This document shows, in pieces, positions 34,289-43,016 of a stretch of 64,000 nt of DNA (within the stretch, counting starts at the first letter, position 1; each line of letters opens with the position of its first letter). The notes under the pieces are model-generated. The model saw only the letters and a list, made by a program, of their open reading frames with translations, had not been told where the DNA came from and ran no database searches. The stretch is from WTFY01 sp965203725. GTDB taxonomy: Bacteria > Pseudomonadota > Gammaproteobacteria > UBA4575. The stretch covers positions 682,001 to 746,000 of the forward strand of contig CBDBDH010000002.1 of assembly GCA_965203725.1 (NCBI GenBank), given 5' to 3'. Position numbers and translations under genes: made by a program.

Positions 34289-35314
34289 TTACATCAGGCG
34301 GACTTTTTCCCCGGAGTCCGAACAGGTGATCTCGCCGATGATTTCCGCCGGCTGTCCGGACTGCCGGCAGAGCGCCATTCCGGCATCGGCCTGATCCCTG
34401 GACATGACCACGAGCATGCCCATCCCGCAATTGAACACCCGGTGCATTTCCCCGTCCTCGATGGCCCCCGCATGCTGTATCCAGTCAAAGATCTCCGGGC
34501 GCTCCCAGGCCCGGGTATCTATCCGCGCAAGCAGACCCTTCGGAATCATACGCGGAACATTCTCTACCAGTCCACCCCCCGTGACATGACACAGACCATG
34601 CACGTCCAGTGTCTGCGCCAGCTGCAGCACAACCTTGGCGTAGATCGTCGTCGGGGTCAGCAAGAGGGTCCCCAGGGACTGGCCCGCCAGCTTTTCGTCG
34701 AGCGAAGTCCGGCTCGTCTCGATGATCTTGTGGACCAGGGAATAGCCGTTCGAATGAAGGCCGCTCGAGCCCAGGCCCAGCACCAGGTCGCCCTCCGTGA
34801 TCCTGCGCCCGTCAATCAGCCTGTCGCGCTCTACCATACCCACACAAAAGCCTGCCAGGTCGTATTCGCCGGCCCGGTACATGCCCGGCATCTCCGCGGT
34901 CTCCCCCCCGATCAGCGCGGCCCCTGCCTGCCGGCAGCCGCGCGCAATGCCGGTGATCACCGCCTCGGCCTGCTCGACGGAGAGCACGCCGGTGGCAAAG
35001 TAGTCCAGGAAAAAAAGCGGCTCTGCCCCCTGGACCACGACATCATTGGCACACATGGCCACGAGGTCGACCCCGATGCTCGAATGATCATTCAACTGCT
35101 GTGCCAGGGACAGTTTCGTGCCAACGCCGTCCGCACCTGCCACCAGCACGGGATTCGTATAGCTGTCCAGGTGCGGAGCGAAAAGACCGCCGAATCCGCC
35201 GGGATTGGGAATGACCTCGGGGCGGTACGTGTCGCGCACGATCGGCGCAATCCGGTCTACGAGCCTTTTCCCGGCGTCGATGTCCACACCGGCTTTCTTG
35301 TATGTGAGGCTCAT
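34289..35314 (-). CDS. purM: Phosphoribosylformylglycinamidine cyclo-ligase (AIR synthetase)
   Basis: 341 codons from ATG 35314 (MSLTYKKAGVDIDAGK); a TTG at 35323 would add three residues and cannot be excluded, since GGAAGG lies between the two. PurM closes the imidazole ring with ATP. Family motifs are GVDIDAG near the start, VAGADGVGTKLSLA, DLVAMCANDVVVQGAEPLFFLDY and GGETAEMPGMY. First gene of a minus-strand purM-purN-DUF3108 operon. Confidence 0.96.
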   Translation of the reverse strand: MSLTYKKAGVDIDAGKRLVDRIAPIVRDTYRPEVIPNPGGFGGLFAPHLDSYTNPVLVAGADGVGTKLSLAQQLNDHSSIGVDLVAMCANDVVVQGAEPLFFLDYFATGVLSVEQAEAVITGIARGCRQAGAALIGGETAEMPGMYRAGEYDLAGFCVGMVERDRLIDGRRITEGDLVLGLGSSGLHSNGYSLVHKIIETSRTSLDEKLAGQSLGTLLLTPTTIYAKVVLQLAQTLDVHGLCHVTGGGLVENVPRMIPKGLLARIDTRAWERPEIFDWIQHAGAIEDGEMHRVFNCGMGMLVVMSRDQADAGMALCRQSGQPAEIIGEITCSDSGEKVRLM

Positions 35315-35453
35315 ACCTTCCAATGACTATTAGATAGATTCCTTAAAGGGCTGTAATACCGGGATATTGCAGATATTGCTCTAAGGTGCCAACTGGATTG
35401 CTCGTTGCTTCGCTACCGGCTTGCTTATACCATCAGGAATGGAGCAGCAGATT

Positions 35454-35484
35454 TTTACACAGCACGGCTTGCGGATTATATACT
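35454..35484 (+). promoter_or_regulatory. candidate sigma-70 promoter for the phosphotransferase-hda unit
   Basis: TTTACA (35454-35459) and TATACT (35479-35484) with a 19-base spacer lie 20 bases before the ATG of the downstream gene; TTACAC with 18 bases is an alternative -35. The region between the divergent purM and this gene is AT-richer than its surroundings. Inference from consensus only. Confidence 0.45.
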
Positions 35485-35504
35485 AAGAACCGGTCGTCTA
35501 TATC

Positions 35505-36065
35505 ATGTCCAACTGGAGATACATCCCGAATCTTATCACGGCAGCACGGCTTGCTGCGGTGCCGCTGTTCCTCTGGTGGCTGTTCGACGGGCAGTTCAAC
35601 AATGCCCTGTGGCTCTTTGTCCTGATGGGGCTGTCGGATGCCCTGGACGGATACCTGGCCAAGAGTTTCCAGTGGAGGACGGCACTGGGCGCCTACATGG
35701 ACCCGGCGGCCGACAAGACCATGCTGATCGGCGCCTACGTGACCCTGGGTGCACTTCACCTGTTGCCGCACTGGCTGGTGTTCGTCGTGATCCTCCGGGA
35801 TGTCGCGATCCTGGCCGGGGCGCTGGCCTACAATTTTGCAACCAGGCGCATGGAAATCCAGCCAACACTGATCAGCAAGTTCAATACCGTGGTTCAGATC
35901 GTCCTGGTTGTTTCCATAATTTACAACCAGTTAGAGGCTGTTCCTGTGCTGTTTATCCAGACTTTGATCGGTTTGACACTCGTGACCACGATCGCCAGTG
36001 GCCTCGACTACCTGATGGAGGAAAAGTTCAAGCGGGGCGCCCGGCATCCCGAAAAGCCGGTCTGA
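35505..36065 (+). CDS. CDP-alcohol phosphatidyltransferase family protein
   Basis: 186 codons. An integral membrane enzyme with several hydrophobic helices and the CDP-alcohol motif D45-x2-D48-G49-x2-A52-K53...G62-x3-D66-x3-D70. The usual Arg after Ala is Lys53. The family transfers a phosphatidyl group from CDP-diacylglycerol to an alcohol; whether the acceptor is glycerol-3-phosphate (as PgsA) is not shown. It precedes hda with only 32 bases between them. Confidence 0.88.
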   Translation: MSNWRYIPNLITAARLAAVPLFLWWLFDGQFNNALWLFVLMGLSDALDGYLAKSFQWRTALGAYMDPAADKTMLIGAYVTLGALHLLPHWLVFVVILRDVAILAGALAYNFATRRMEIQPTLISKFNTVVQIVLVVSIIYNQLEAVPVLFIQTLIGLTLVTTIASGLDYLMEEKFKRGARHPEKPV

Positions 36066-36097
36066 CCCCATCCGCTGCCTGCCACCGGAAAACACGT

Positions 36098-36814
36098 GTG
36101 AATTCCTCCCCGCTTGATTCCGCCCAGCGCCCGCTGGACATCGTGCTGCGACCGCATGCCACGTTCGACACCTTCGTCAGCCCCAGGGACAACGAGCTGG
36201 TGCACTCGCTGAAAGACCTGCAGCAGGCTGCGGGGGAACCGAGGCACTATTTCCTGTGGGGCGCCACGCAAAGCGGCAAGTCGCACCTGTTGCAGGCGGT
36301 CTGCAATCATCTGGCCCGTGCCAATCTTCGAACCGTCTTTTTGCCCATGCAGGAGTTTGCCGCCTCGGGTCCGAACCTGCTGAATGACCTGCAACGCCTT
36401 GATGTCGTGTGCATGGACGACATCGATGGTGTGCTGGGCGACGGCGACTGGGAGCGTGCCTTGTTCCGGATCATCAACGACATGTGGCTGGGCAACAAGG
36501 CCCTGGTGGTGTCGGCCTCCTGCAAGCCCGCCGACCTGGACATCGGGCTGGCCGACCTGGCTTCGCGCCTGGCCGGCGGACTCGTGTACCGGCTGTCCGG
36601 CCTGACGGACGAACAGAAAAAACTGGCGATCCGGCTGCACGCCCAGGCACGCGGCCTGGAGGTTTCACCGGAAGTGTGCAGCTACCTGCTCAGGCGCTAC
36701 CCCAGGGAGCTGAAAAAGCTCGTGGAAATTATTGACCAGCTGGACAGTTACTCCCTGGCCCTGCAAAGGAAGATCACGGTTCCATTCGTTCGCTCCGTGC
36801 TGGCGGGCGCCTAG
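36098..36814 (+). CDS. hda: DnaA regulatory inactivator Hda
   Basis: 238 codons from GTG 36098 (GGAA about nine bases upstream). It is a DnaA-like AAA+ protein that, with the clamp, stimulates DnaA-ATP hydrolysis. Walker A is GATQSGKS (55-62) and Walker B is VCMDDID. No DNA-binding domain IV is present, which separates it from DnaA. A degenerate clamp-binding stretch (Q10 R P L D) is at the N-terminus. The frame is open further upstream through the preceding gene, but that part is a shadow. Confidence 0.93.
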   Translation: MNSSPLDSAQRPLDIVLRPHATFDTFVSPRDNELVHSLKDLQQAAGEPRHYFLWGATQSGKSHLLQAVCNHLARANLRTVFLPMQEFAASGPNLLNDLQRLDVVCMDDIDGVLGDGDWERALFRIINDMWLGNKALVVSASCKPADLDIGLADLASRLAGGLVYRLSGLTDEQKKLAIRLHAQARGLEVSPEVCSYLLRRYPRELKKLVEIIDQLDSYSLALQRKITVPFVRSVLAGA

Positions 36815-36864
36815 GGGGCCGGACTGCAGGGCGCGCGCCGGGGTCCCGCCATCACCTTCCGGGA

Positions 36865-37218
36865 CTAGAGGATGTCCAGCACGTTTTCCGGAGGCCGGCC
36901 GATGGCGGCCTTGCCGTCGCGGACCACGATCGGGCGCTCGATGAGCACGGGATGCTTCATCATCGCATCGAGTATTTCGTCTTCGCTGGAGGCATCACTG
37001 AGCCCCGCTTCCCGGTAGGCGGATTCCTTCTTGCGCAGCAACTGGCCGGCCTGCATTCCCAGCAGCGACAGCACTTCCCTGAGCTCGGACCGGGACGGGG
37101 TGGTCTGCAGGTATTCCACGATCTCGGGCTCTTCTCCACGCTCTTGCAACAGCTTCAGCGTCATGCGGCACTTGGAGCATCGGGGGTTGTAGTAGATTAC
37201 GGTTCTGGGATCATCCAT
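36865..37218 (-). CDS. ArsC-family arsenate reductase (glutaredoxin type)
   Basis: 117 codons. The thioredoxin-fold ArsC family: catalytic Cys14 in NPRCSKCR, and the RPIVVRDGKAAIGRPPENV block late in the protein that holds conserved arginines. True ArsC reduces arsenate using glutaredoxin; many chromosomal members of this length have no proven role in arsenic resistance, and no ars regulator or pump is nearby. Convergent with hda. Confidence 0.9.
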   Translation of the reverse strand: MDDPRTVIYYNPRCSKCRMTLKLLQERGEEPEIVEYLQTTPSRSELREVLSLLGMQAGQLLRKKESAYREAGLSDASSEDEILDAMMKHPVLIERPIVVRDGKAAIGRPPENVLDIL

Positions 37219-37332
37219 CTCTCTTTATTCTCCATGCATTTTCCGGTTATATTGTCGAGCGACCCTAGGGTACCCGTGGAGGACGGACCCGTCCACAGTG
37301 CCGGTCAACCGATACGCTACCTGTTGCCTGCA

Positions 37333-37617
37333 ATGACTGATGCGCCTGATCACGCCTGCCTGCGCTGCATCATCTCGGGAACCGTGCAGGGTGTTTTCTT
37401 CCGTGTATCCACGCGGGCCGAGGCGCGACGGCTCGGCATCGCAGGCCATGCGAAAAATTTGGCAAACGGAAGTGTGGAAGTCATTGCCTGTGGTAAAGTT
37501 GCGGCCTTGAACGAGTTGCGGGACTGGCTGCACACCGGCCCGGACCTCGCCCGGGTGCGCACCGTGCGTTGCGAGCCGGTGGCCCTGAAACATTTTTCGG
37601 ATTTTCAGATACTGTAG
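37333..37617 (+). CDS. Acylphosphatase
   Basis: 94 codons from ATG 37333. Small alpha/beta enzyme that hydrolyses acyl phosphates. The phosphate loop GTVQGVFFR contains the catalytic Arg24, and N42 sits in KNLANGSVEV. The frame is open upstream to 36952 because of overlap with arsC in the other direction; that extension is not used. Two bases separate its stop from the next gene. Confidence 0.94.
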   Translation: MTDAPDHACLRCIISGTVQGVFFRVSTRAEARRLGIAGHAKNLANGSVEVIACGKVAALNELRDWLHTGPDLARVRTVRCEPVALKHFSDFQIL

Positions 37618-37619
37618 AC

Positions 37620-37949
37620 ATGCCGATTTACGAGTACCAATGCGATGCCTGCGGCTATCGTTTCGACATCCTGCAAAAGGCAGGCGATCCGGTATTGACG
37701 GACTGCCCACAGTGCACCCAGCCCGCCCTGAGGAAGCTGGTGTCCGCGGCAGGCTTCAGGCTCAGTGGCTCGGGCTGGTACGAGACGGATTTCAAATCGG
37801 ACAACAAGCGCAATCTGGCCTCGGGCGATTCCCAGAAAAAAAGCGACGCGCCCGCCAAGTCGCAAGGCAAGAAAAAAGACGCATCGGACCCGCCGGCCAA
37901 GGCCAAGCCTGCGAGTTCCGGCTCGCAGCAGGGCAGGAGGGCGTCTTGA
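37620..37949 (+). CDS. FmdB-type zinc ribbon protein
   Basis: 109 codons from ATG 37620 (MPIYEYQCDACGYRFD). The N-terminal zinc ribbon has CDAC (8-11) and CPQC (about 30-33), as in the FmdB/putative regulatory family. The second half is low-complexity, rich in Lys, Ala, Ser and Asp. These genes commonly precede aspS, as here. Function unknown. Confidence 0.9.
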   Translation: MPIYEYQCDACGYRFDILQKAGDPVLTDCPQCTQPALRKLVSAAGFRLSGSGWYETDFKSDNKRNLASGDSQKKSDAPAKSQGKKKDASDPPAKAKPASSGSQQGRRAS

Positions 37950-38086
37950 GCGCCGGGCCGCTGGCGGTTCTTGACAACCTTTCGCTTCCCCGTGCCTGAG
38001 GGAGCCCGCTTGCCCCCGGCCTGAACGCCGGGCGCCTTTGACAGGCCGCTGTACCCAGGTCCGGCAATACCGATCCCACACCCCTC

Positions 38087-39859
38087 ATGAGAACTCACTA
38101 CTGCGGCCAGGTCACCGAGTCGCTCATCGAGCAGGAAGTGGCGGTATGCGGCTGGGTCAACCGAAGGCGCGATCACGGCGGCATCATCTTCGTCGACCTG
38201 CGTGACCGCGACGGGATCGTGCAGGTCGTGTTTGACCCGGAGCAGTCTGACATCTTCGCAACGGCCGAACAGATTCGCAATGAATACGTGCTGCATGTCA
38301 CCGGGCGGGTGCGCCCGCGCCCCGAGGGGACCGTCAACCCGGACCTGCCGAGCGGCCAGGTCGAGATCCTGGCCTCGGCATTGCAGGTGCTGAACGACTC
38401 CAAGACGCCGCCGTTCCAGCTCGATGACGACGACGTGCACGAGGAAACCCGTTTGCGCCACCGGTACATCGACCTGCGCCGCCCCTTCATGCAGGAGCGT
38501 ATCCGCACCAAGGCGGTCGTGGGCCGGGTGTTGAGAAATTTCCTGGACAGCCATGGATTCCTCGACATCGAAACCCCGATCCTGACACGCGCGACCCCGG
38601 AAGGGGCGCGCGACTACCTGGTCCCCAGCCGTACCCAGGCGGGTTCGTTCTTTGCGCTCCCGCAGTCCCCGCAACTCTTCAAGCAATTGCTGATGGCCGG
38701 CGGGTTTGACCGCTACTACCAGATCGTCCGCTGCTTTCGCGACGAGGACCTGCGCGCCGACCGCCAGCCTGAATTCACGCAGCTGGACATCGAGACGTCC
38801 TTCATGGACGAGGACGGGATCATGTCCCTGATGGAGGACATGATCTGTGACCTGTTCGTGCAGGTGCTGGACGTCATGCCGGAAAAACCGTTCCCGCGCA
38901 TGAGTTATGCGGATGCCTTGCATCGCTACGGAAGCGATAAACCGGACCTGCGCATCCCGCTTGAGCTGGTCGACCTGACTGAACTGATGCGAGAAGTCGA
39001 GTTCAAGGTCTTTCGCGAACCTGCCTGCGACCCCGACGGGCGCATCGCCGTGCTGAAGGTGCCCCGGGGCGCTGCATTGACCCGCAAGCAGATCGATGAA
39101 TACACCGATTTTGTCGGCCAGTACGGGGCCGGGGGGCTGGCCTACATCAAGTGCGTGCGCACGGCGGACGGCCCGTCGGGCCTGCAGTCGCCGATCCTGA
39201 AGTTCCTGCCCGAGGCGGTCATCGCCGAACTGCTTGAGCGCACCGGTGCCGGCGACGGGGACCTGCTGTTTTTCGGTGCGGACAAGAAGCACACCGTGAA
39301 TGCAGCGCTCGGGGCATTGAGGGTCAGGGTGGGCCAGGACCTCGATCTCGTCGAGCCCGGCTGGCGGCCGCTCTGGGTGGTCGAGTTCCCGATGTTCGAG
39401 TGGGATCTTGATGCGAAGAACTGGTCCGCGCTGCATCATCCCTTCACGGCACCGACCTGCAGCGATCCCGAGGAGCTGCTCGAGAACCCCGGCACGGTCC
39501 TGTCGCGCGCCTACGACCTGGTGCTCAACGGCACCGAGGTGGGCGGGGGTTCCGTGCGTATCCACAAGGCCGCGATGCAGGCTGCCATCTTCGAGGTGCT
39601 GCAGATGGGCCCGCAAGAGGCCCGGGAGAAATTCGGCTTTTTGATGCGCGCACTGGAGGGCGGAATGCCCCCGCATGGCGGGATCGCCTTTGGCCTCGAC
39701 CGTCTGGTCATGCTGATGACGGAAAGCCGGTCGATCCGCGATGTCATCGCGTTTCCGAAGACGCAAAACGCCACCTGCCCGCTCACGGATGCCCCTTCCC
39801 CGGCGGACGACAAGCAACTCAGGGAACTGCATATCCGCTTGCGCCCCGGCACGCAGTAG
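38087..39859 (+). CDS. aspS: Aspartyl-tRNA synthetase, predicted non-discriminating (Asp/Asn)
   Basis: 590 codons, bacterial-type class II synthetase with an N-terminal OB domain, catalytic core and inserted GAD domain. Motif 2 (RCFRDEDLRADRQPEFTQLD) and motif 3 (GIAFGLDRLVMLM) are intact. H30 (RRRDHGG) and G81 (RPRPEGTVN) correspond to H31 and G83 of the Pseudomonas aeruginosa enzyme, which charge both tRNA-Asp and tRNA-Asn. I therefore predict that Asn-tRNA is made through GatCAB amidation. Confidence 0.96.
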   Translation: MRTHYCGQVTESLIEQEVAVCGWVNRRRDHGGIIFVDLRDRDGIVQVVFDPEQSDIFATAEQIRNEYVLHVTGRVRPRPEGTVNPDLPSGQVEILASALQVLNDSKTPPFQLDDDDVHEETRLRHRYIDLRRPFMQERIRTKAVVGRVLRNFLDSHGFLDIETPILTRATPEGARDYLVPSRTQAGSFFALPQSPQLFKQLLMAGGFDRYYQIVRCFRDEDLRADRQPEFTQLDIETSFMDEDGIMSLMEDMICDLFVQVLDVMPEKPFPRMSYADALHRYGSDKPDLRIPLELVDLTELMREVEFKVFREPACDPDGRIAVLKVPRGAALTRKQIDEYTDFVGQYGAGGLAYIKCVRTADGPSGLQSPILKFLPEAVIAELLERTGAGDGDLLFFGADKKHTVNAALGALRVRVGQDLDLVEPGWRPLWVVEFPMFEWDLDAKNWSALHHPFTAPTCSDPEELLENPGTVLSRAYDLVLNGTEVGGGSVRIHKAAMQAAIFEVLQMGPQEAREKFGFLMRALEGGMPPHGGIAFGLDRLVMLMTESRSIRDVIAFPKTQNATCPLTDAPSPADDKQLRELHIRLRPGTQ

Positions 39860-39988
39860 TCACCCGGCTCGCCACGGCCTGCCCCAAGGGAATGTCACGT
39901 GCTTTAAACAAACACCTGCGCCCATTTGCATTACAATGAACGGGTCGGAGGTCTGTGGCTTCCTGTTCGCACTTCAGGGTGTTATCGC

Positions 39989-40417
39989 ATGGATCATAAA
40001 CGTCCCGAGTCGGTCCTGATTGTCGTGTACACACGGCAAGGCGAGGTACTACTGCTGCGGCGCAGGTACCCGAGCGATTTCTGGCAGTCGGTGACCGGCA
40101 GCCTGGAGTGGGGGGAGCGCCCGGGCGATGCCGCGGTACGCGAGCTGCACGAGGAGACCGGCCTCGTCGACCAGGCGGTCTGCGACTGCCACTGTGTGCA
40201 GAGCTTCGAGATCTACCCGATCTGGCGCAAGCGCTATGCCCCGGGCGTGGTCATGAACCAGGAGCATGTGTACCGCTTGCAGCTTCCCGACCGGGTGGAG
40301 ATTCGCCTCGATCCGAAAGAGCATGAGGAGTTCCGGTGGCTGCCCCGCCAGGATGCCGCCGAGCTTGCCACCTCGCACACCAACCAGGCCGCAATCTTGC
40401 GCTGGGTGCCGGAATAG
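39989..40417 (+). CDS. nudB: Dihydroneopterin triphosphate pyrophosphatase (Nudix)
   Basis: 142 codons from ATG 39989. The Nudix box is complete: G37, E43, R51-E52, E55-E56 and G58 in GSLEWGERPGDAAVRELHEE. NudB removes pyrophosphate from dihydroneopterin triphosphate in folate synthesis. The assignment is supported by position: aspS-nudB-yebC-ruvC is a conserved order in gammaproteobacteria. Confidence 0.93.
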   Translation: MDHKRPESVLIVVYTRQGEVLLLRRRYPSDFWQSVTGSLEWGERPGDAAVRELHEETGLVDQAVCDCHCVQSFEIYPIWRKRYAPGVVMNQEHVYRLQLPDRVEIRLDPKEHEEFRWLPRQDAAELATSHTNQAAILRWVPE

Positions 40418-40429
40418 ACCGGAGCCTGC

Positions 40430-41053
40430 ATGCGCGAGATCGTCGTTTGCCTGCACGGACTCTGGATGAAGGGCTGGCTGATGCGCCCGATGGCCCGTCA
40501 CCTGGGCCGCTTCGGCCACGAGTGCAAACGGTTTTCCTACCCGAGCCTGAGGTATTCACCCCAGCTCAATGCGCAGTGGCTCGGCGCCTACACCGACCGG
40601 CTGGATGCGGACGTCATTCACTTCGTGGCCCACAGCCTGGGCGGCATCGTCCTGCTGCATTACTTCCAGATCTTCGATGCGGCCCGGCCCGGGCGGGTGG
40701 TCATGCTAGGGCCGCCCCTGAAGGGCAGCAGTGTCGCGCGCTACATGGCCAGAAACCGCCTCTTCCGGGACGTGCTGCTGGGGGCGAGTTCCAGCTCACT
40801 GTTCGGCAACGTTCCCGCCTGGAACGGGACGCGGCCGCTGGCCGTGCTGGCGGGGACCCGGGGCCTGGGCATCCGGCAGATGCTGGGCGTGCCGCTGGAG
40901 CAGCCCAACGATGGGGCGGTGGCCGTGTCCGAAACCCGGGTGAGGTCCTGCACCGTGCACAAGCTGGTTCCGTACAGCCATACCGAGATGCTGCTGGTCA
41001 GGCCGGTGGCCGCCATGATCGACGAGTTTTTGCGGACCGGAAATATCACTTGA
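40430..41053 (+). CDS. Alpha/beta hydrolase (lipase-like)
   Basis: 207 codons. The oxyanion region VVCLHGLWM and nucleophile elbow FVAHSLGGIV (Ser69) are typical of alpha/beta hydrolases; a late His in YSHTEML is the likely third catalytic residue. No signal peptide. It resembles small cytosolic lipase or esterase-like proteins of unknown substrate. It lies 12 bases after nudB and may be cotranscribed. Confidence 0.82.
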   Translation: MREIVVCLHGLWMKGWLMRPMARHLGRFGHECKRFSYPSLRYSPQLNAQWLGAYTDRLDADVIHFVAHSLGGIVLLHYFQIFDAARPGRVVMLGPPLKGSSVARYMARNRLFRDVLLGASSSSLFGNVPAWNGTRPLAVLAGTRGLGIRQMLGVPLEQPNDGAVAVSETRVRSCTVHKLVPYSHTEMLLVRPVAAMIDEFLRTGNIT

Positions 41054-41101
41054 AATCAGGAAGTGATAAGATGGAAGGACTGATTGAGGAGAGGGGGTTC
41101 A

Positions 41102-41845
41102 ATGGCTGGTCATAGCAAATGGGCCAATATCCAGCACCACAAAAAAGCACAAGATGCCAAGCGCGGAAAATTATTCACCAAATTAATCCGAGAGATCACA
41201 GTCGCGGCCCGTGAGGGAGGCGATCCCGACGCCAATGCGCGCCTTCGCTCCGCCGTGGACAAGGCCCTGTCCGGCAACATGCCCAAGGACACCATCGAAC
41301 GTGCCATCAAGCGCGGCGCGGGCGAACTCGACGCAGACGCCTACACGGAGGTGCGCTACGAAGGCTACGGCCCCGGCGGGGCCGCGGTCCTGATCGACTG
41401 CATGACCGATAACCGCAATCGCACGGTGTCGGAGATTCGCCACACATTCTCGAAGTTCAACGGCAACCTCGGCACCTCGGGCTCGGTCGCCTATCTCTTT
41501 TCGGCGGCCGGGGTGATCCGCTTTTCACCGGGGGTGGACCCCGACCGGGTGATGGAAATCGCCCTGGATTCGGGGGCCGAGGACGTGGTCGACACCGAGG
41601 ACGCGGGCCTGGAAGTGATCACCCGGGTGGAGGGTTTTCTGGGCACGAAACAGGCCCTGGAGGATCAGGGCCTCGCGCCTGAGCATGCCGAAGTCACGAT
41701 GCGTGCGAGCTCGGATGTGATGCTTTCCGATCGCGACGGCGAGGTCATGCTGCGCCTGCTGAATGCACTGGATGCCCTCGATGATGTACAAAACGTGTAT
41801 TCCAACGCCGACATCCCCGAGGCGGTGTTCGAGGCGCTGGCCTGA
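41102..41845 (+). CDS. yebC: YebC/PmpR family protein
   Basis: 247 codons from ATG 41102 (MAGHSKWANIQHHKKAQD), behind a strong GAGGAGAGGGGG RBS. The family either regulates transcription or relieves ribosome stalling at proline tracts (TACO1-like). The N-terminal block and the central FSKFNGNLGTSGSVAYLF are diagnostic. The yebC-ruvC-ruvA-ruvB order is conserved. Confidence 0.96.
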   Translation: MAGHSKWANIQHHKKAQDAKRGKLFTKLIREITVAAREGGDPDANARLRSAVDKALSGNMPKDTIERAIKRGAGELDADAYTEVRYEGYGPGGAAVLIDCMTDNRNRTVSEIRHTFSKFNGNLGTSGSVAYLFSAAGVIRFSPGVDPDRVMEIALDSGAEDVVDTEDAGLEVITRVEGFLGTKQALEDQGLAPEHAEVTMRASSDVMLSDRDGEVMLRLLNALDALDDVQNVYSNADIPEAVFEALA

Positions 41846-41861
41846 CACGGGGATGGGCGGC

Positions 41862-42401
41862 ATGGCAGCGGCAAGGCAACAGCAGCGGATCCTGGGCATC
41901 GACCCGGGGCTGAATGTGACGGGCTTCGGGGTGATCGACAGCGACGGGCACCACAGCCGTTACGTGCACAGCGGCAACATCCGTGTTCGCGCGTCAAACA
42001 AGGACACGGGAATGGCCCCGCGCCTGGGCCAGATCTTCAGGGAACTGACCGAGGTCATATCCCGGTACCGGCCCATGGAAGTGGCGGTCGAGGAAGTGTT
42101 TGTCTCGCGCAACATGTCCTCGGCACTGAAACTCGGCCATGCCCGGGGTGCGGCCATCAGCGCGGCCGTGCAGTCGCAGGTTCCGGTATGTGAATACAGC
42201 GCCCGCTACGTCAAGCAGGCCGTCGTCGGGAACGGCGCGGCCAGCAAGGAGCAGGTCCAGCACATGGTCTTGCGCCTGCTCGCCCTGCACGGCAAGCTGC
42301 AGGAGGATGAAGCGGATGCCCTGGCCGTATCCCTGTGCCACGCACACACATCCATACAGGCCGGCAACGGCTTGGGATCACGATCCGGGAGCCAGACATG
42401 A
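41862..42401 (+). CDS. ruvC: Holliday junction resolvase RuvC
   Basis: 179 codons from ATG 41862; ATG 41853 is also possible. RuvC cuts Holliday junctions symmetrically. The RNase H-like active site is present: D14 (GIDPG), E77 (VEEVF), D149 and D152 (EDEADALAV), with the same spacing as in E. coli. The stop overlaps the ATG of ruvA (ATGA). Confidence 0.96.
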   Translation: MAAARQQQRILGIDPGLNVTGFGVIDSDGHHSRYVHSGNIRVRASNKDTGMAPRLGQIFRELTEVISRYRPMEVAVEEVFVSRNMSSALKLGHARGAAISAAVQSQVPVCEYSARYVKQAVVGNGAASKEQVQHMVLRLLALHGKLQEDEADALAVSLCHAHTSIQAGNGLGSRSGSQT

Positions 42402-42994
42402 TCGGGCGCCTGCGAGGCGACGTCATCGAAAAACAGCCTCCGTACCTCCTGCTCGACGTGCAGGGCGTGGGATACGAGCTTGAAGCCCCGATGTCGACTT
42501 TTTACGAGTTGCCCGATGCGGGCGCAAGCGTCGTGCTGTATACGCACCTGCTGGTGCGCGAAGATGCCCAGACCCTGTACGCCTTCAAGCACCTGCAGGA
42601 CCGCACGCTGTTCCGGGACCTGCTGAAGGTCAACGGCGTGGGCGCCAAGATCGCCCTGGCCATCCTGTCCGGAATGGATGTCAGGGCATTCACCGACTGC
42701 ATCCATCGCGGTGACAGCGATGCCCTGATGCGCCTGCCCGGAGTGGGCCGCAGAACGGCCGAACGCCTGGTGGTCGAGATGCGCGACCGGCTCCAAAAGA
42801 TCAATGCACAGCCCGACCCGGGCGGGGACCGCCACACAGAGGGTACCGGGAACCCGGTCCGGGATGCCGTCTCTGCGCTGGTGGCGCTCGGCTACGGCCT
42901 GAAGGATGCCCGGCGCATGGTCGGTGAACTGGATGCACAAGGCCAGGACAGCGAGGACCTGATCCGCCTGGCCCTCAAGACCCGCCTCTCCTGA
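42398..42994 (+). CDS. ruvA: Holliday junction branch migration protein RuvA
   Basis: 198 codons from ATG 42398 (MIGRLRGDVIEKQPPYLLLDVQGVGYE). Domain I (OB fold, 1-64), two helix-hairpin-helix motifs (LKVNGVGAKIALAIL and LPGVGRRTAERLVVE), an acidic linker and the C-terminal RuvB-binding helices are all recognisable. It forms the tetramer that holds the junction for RuvB. Confidence 0.97.
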   Translation: MIGRLRGDVIEKQPPYLLLDVQGVGYELEAPMSTFYELPDAGASVVLYTHLLVREDAQTLYAFKHLQDRTLFRDLLKVNGVGAKIALAILSGMDVRAFTDCIHRGDSDALMRLPGVGRRTAERLVVEMRDRLQKINAQPDPGGDRHTEGTGNPVRDAVSALVALGYGLKDARRMVGELDAQGQDSEDLIRLALKTRLS

Positions 42995-43016
42995 TGATCA
43001 AAGCGATGCACATACC

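Noticed and set aside
35405..36097. Extended hda reading frame from 35405
   Set aside because: The upstream part overlaps the phosphotransferase gene in another frame and has no resemblance to Hda. The GTG at 36098 fits length and N-terminus.
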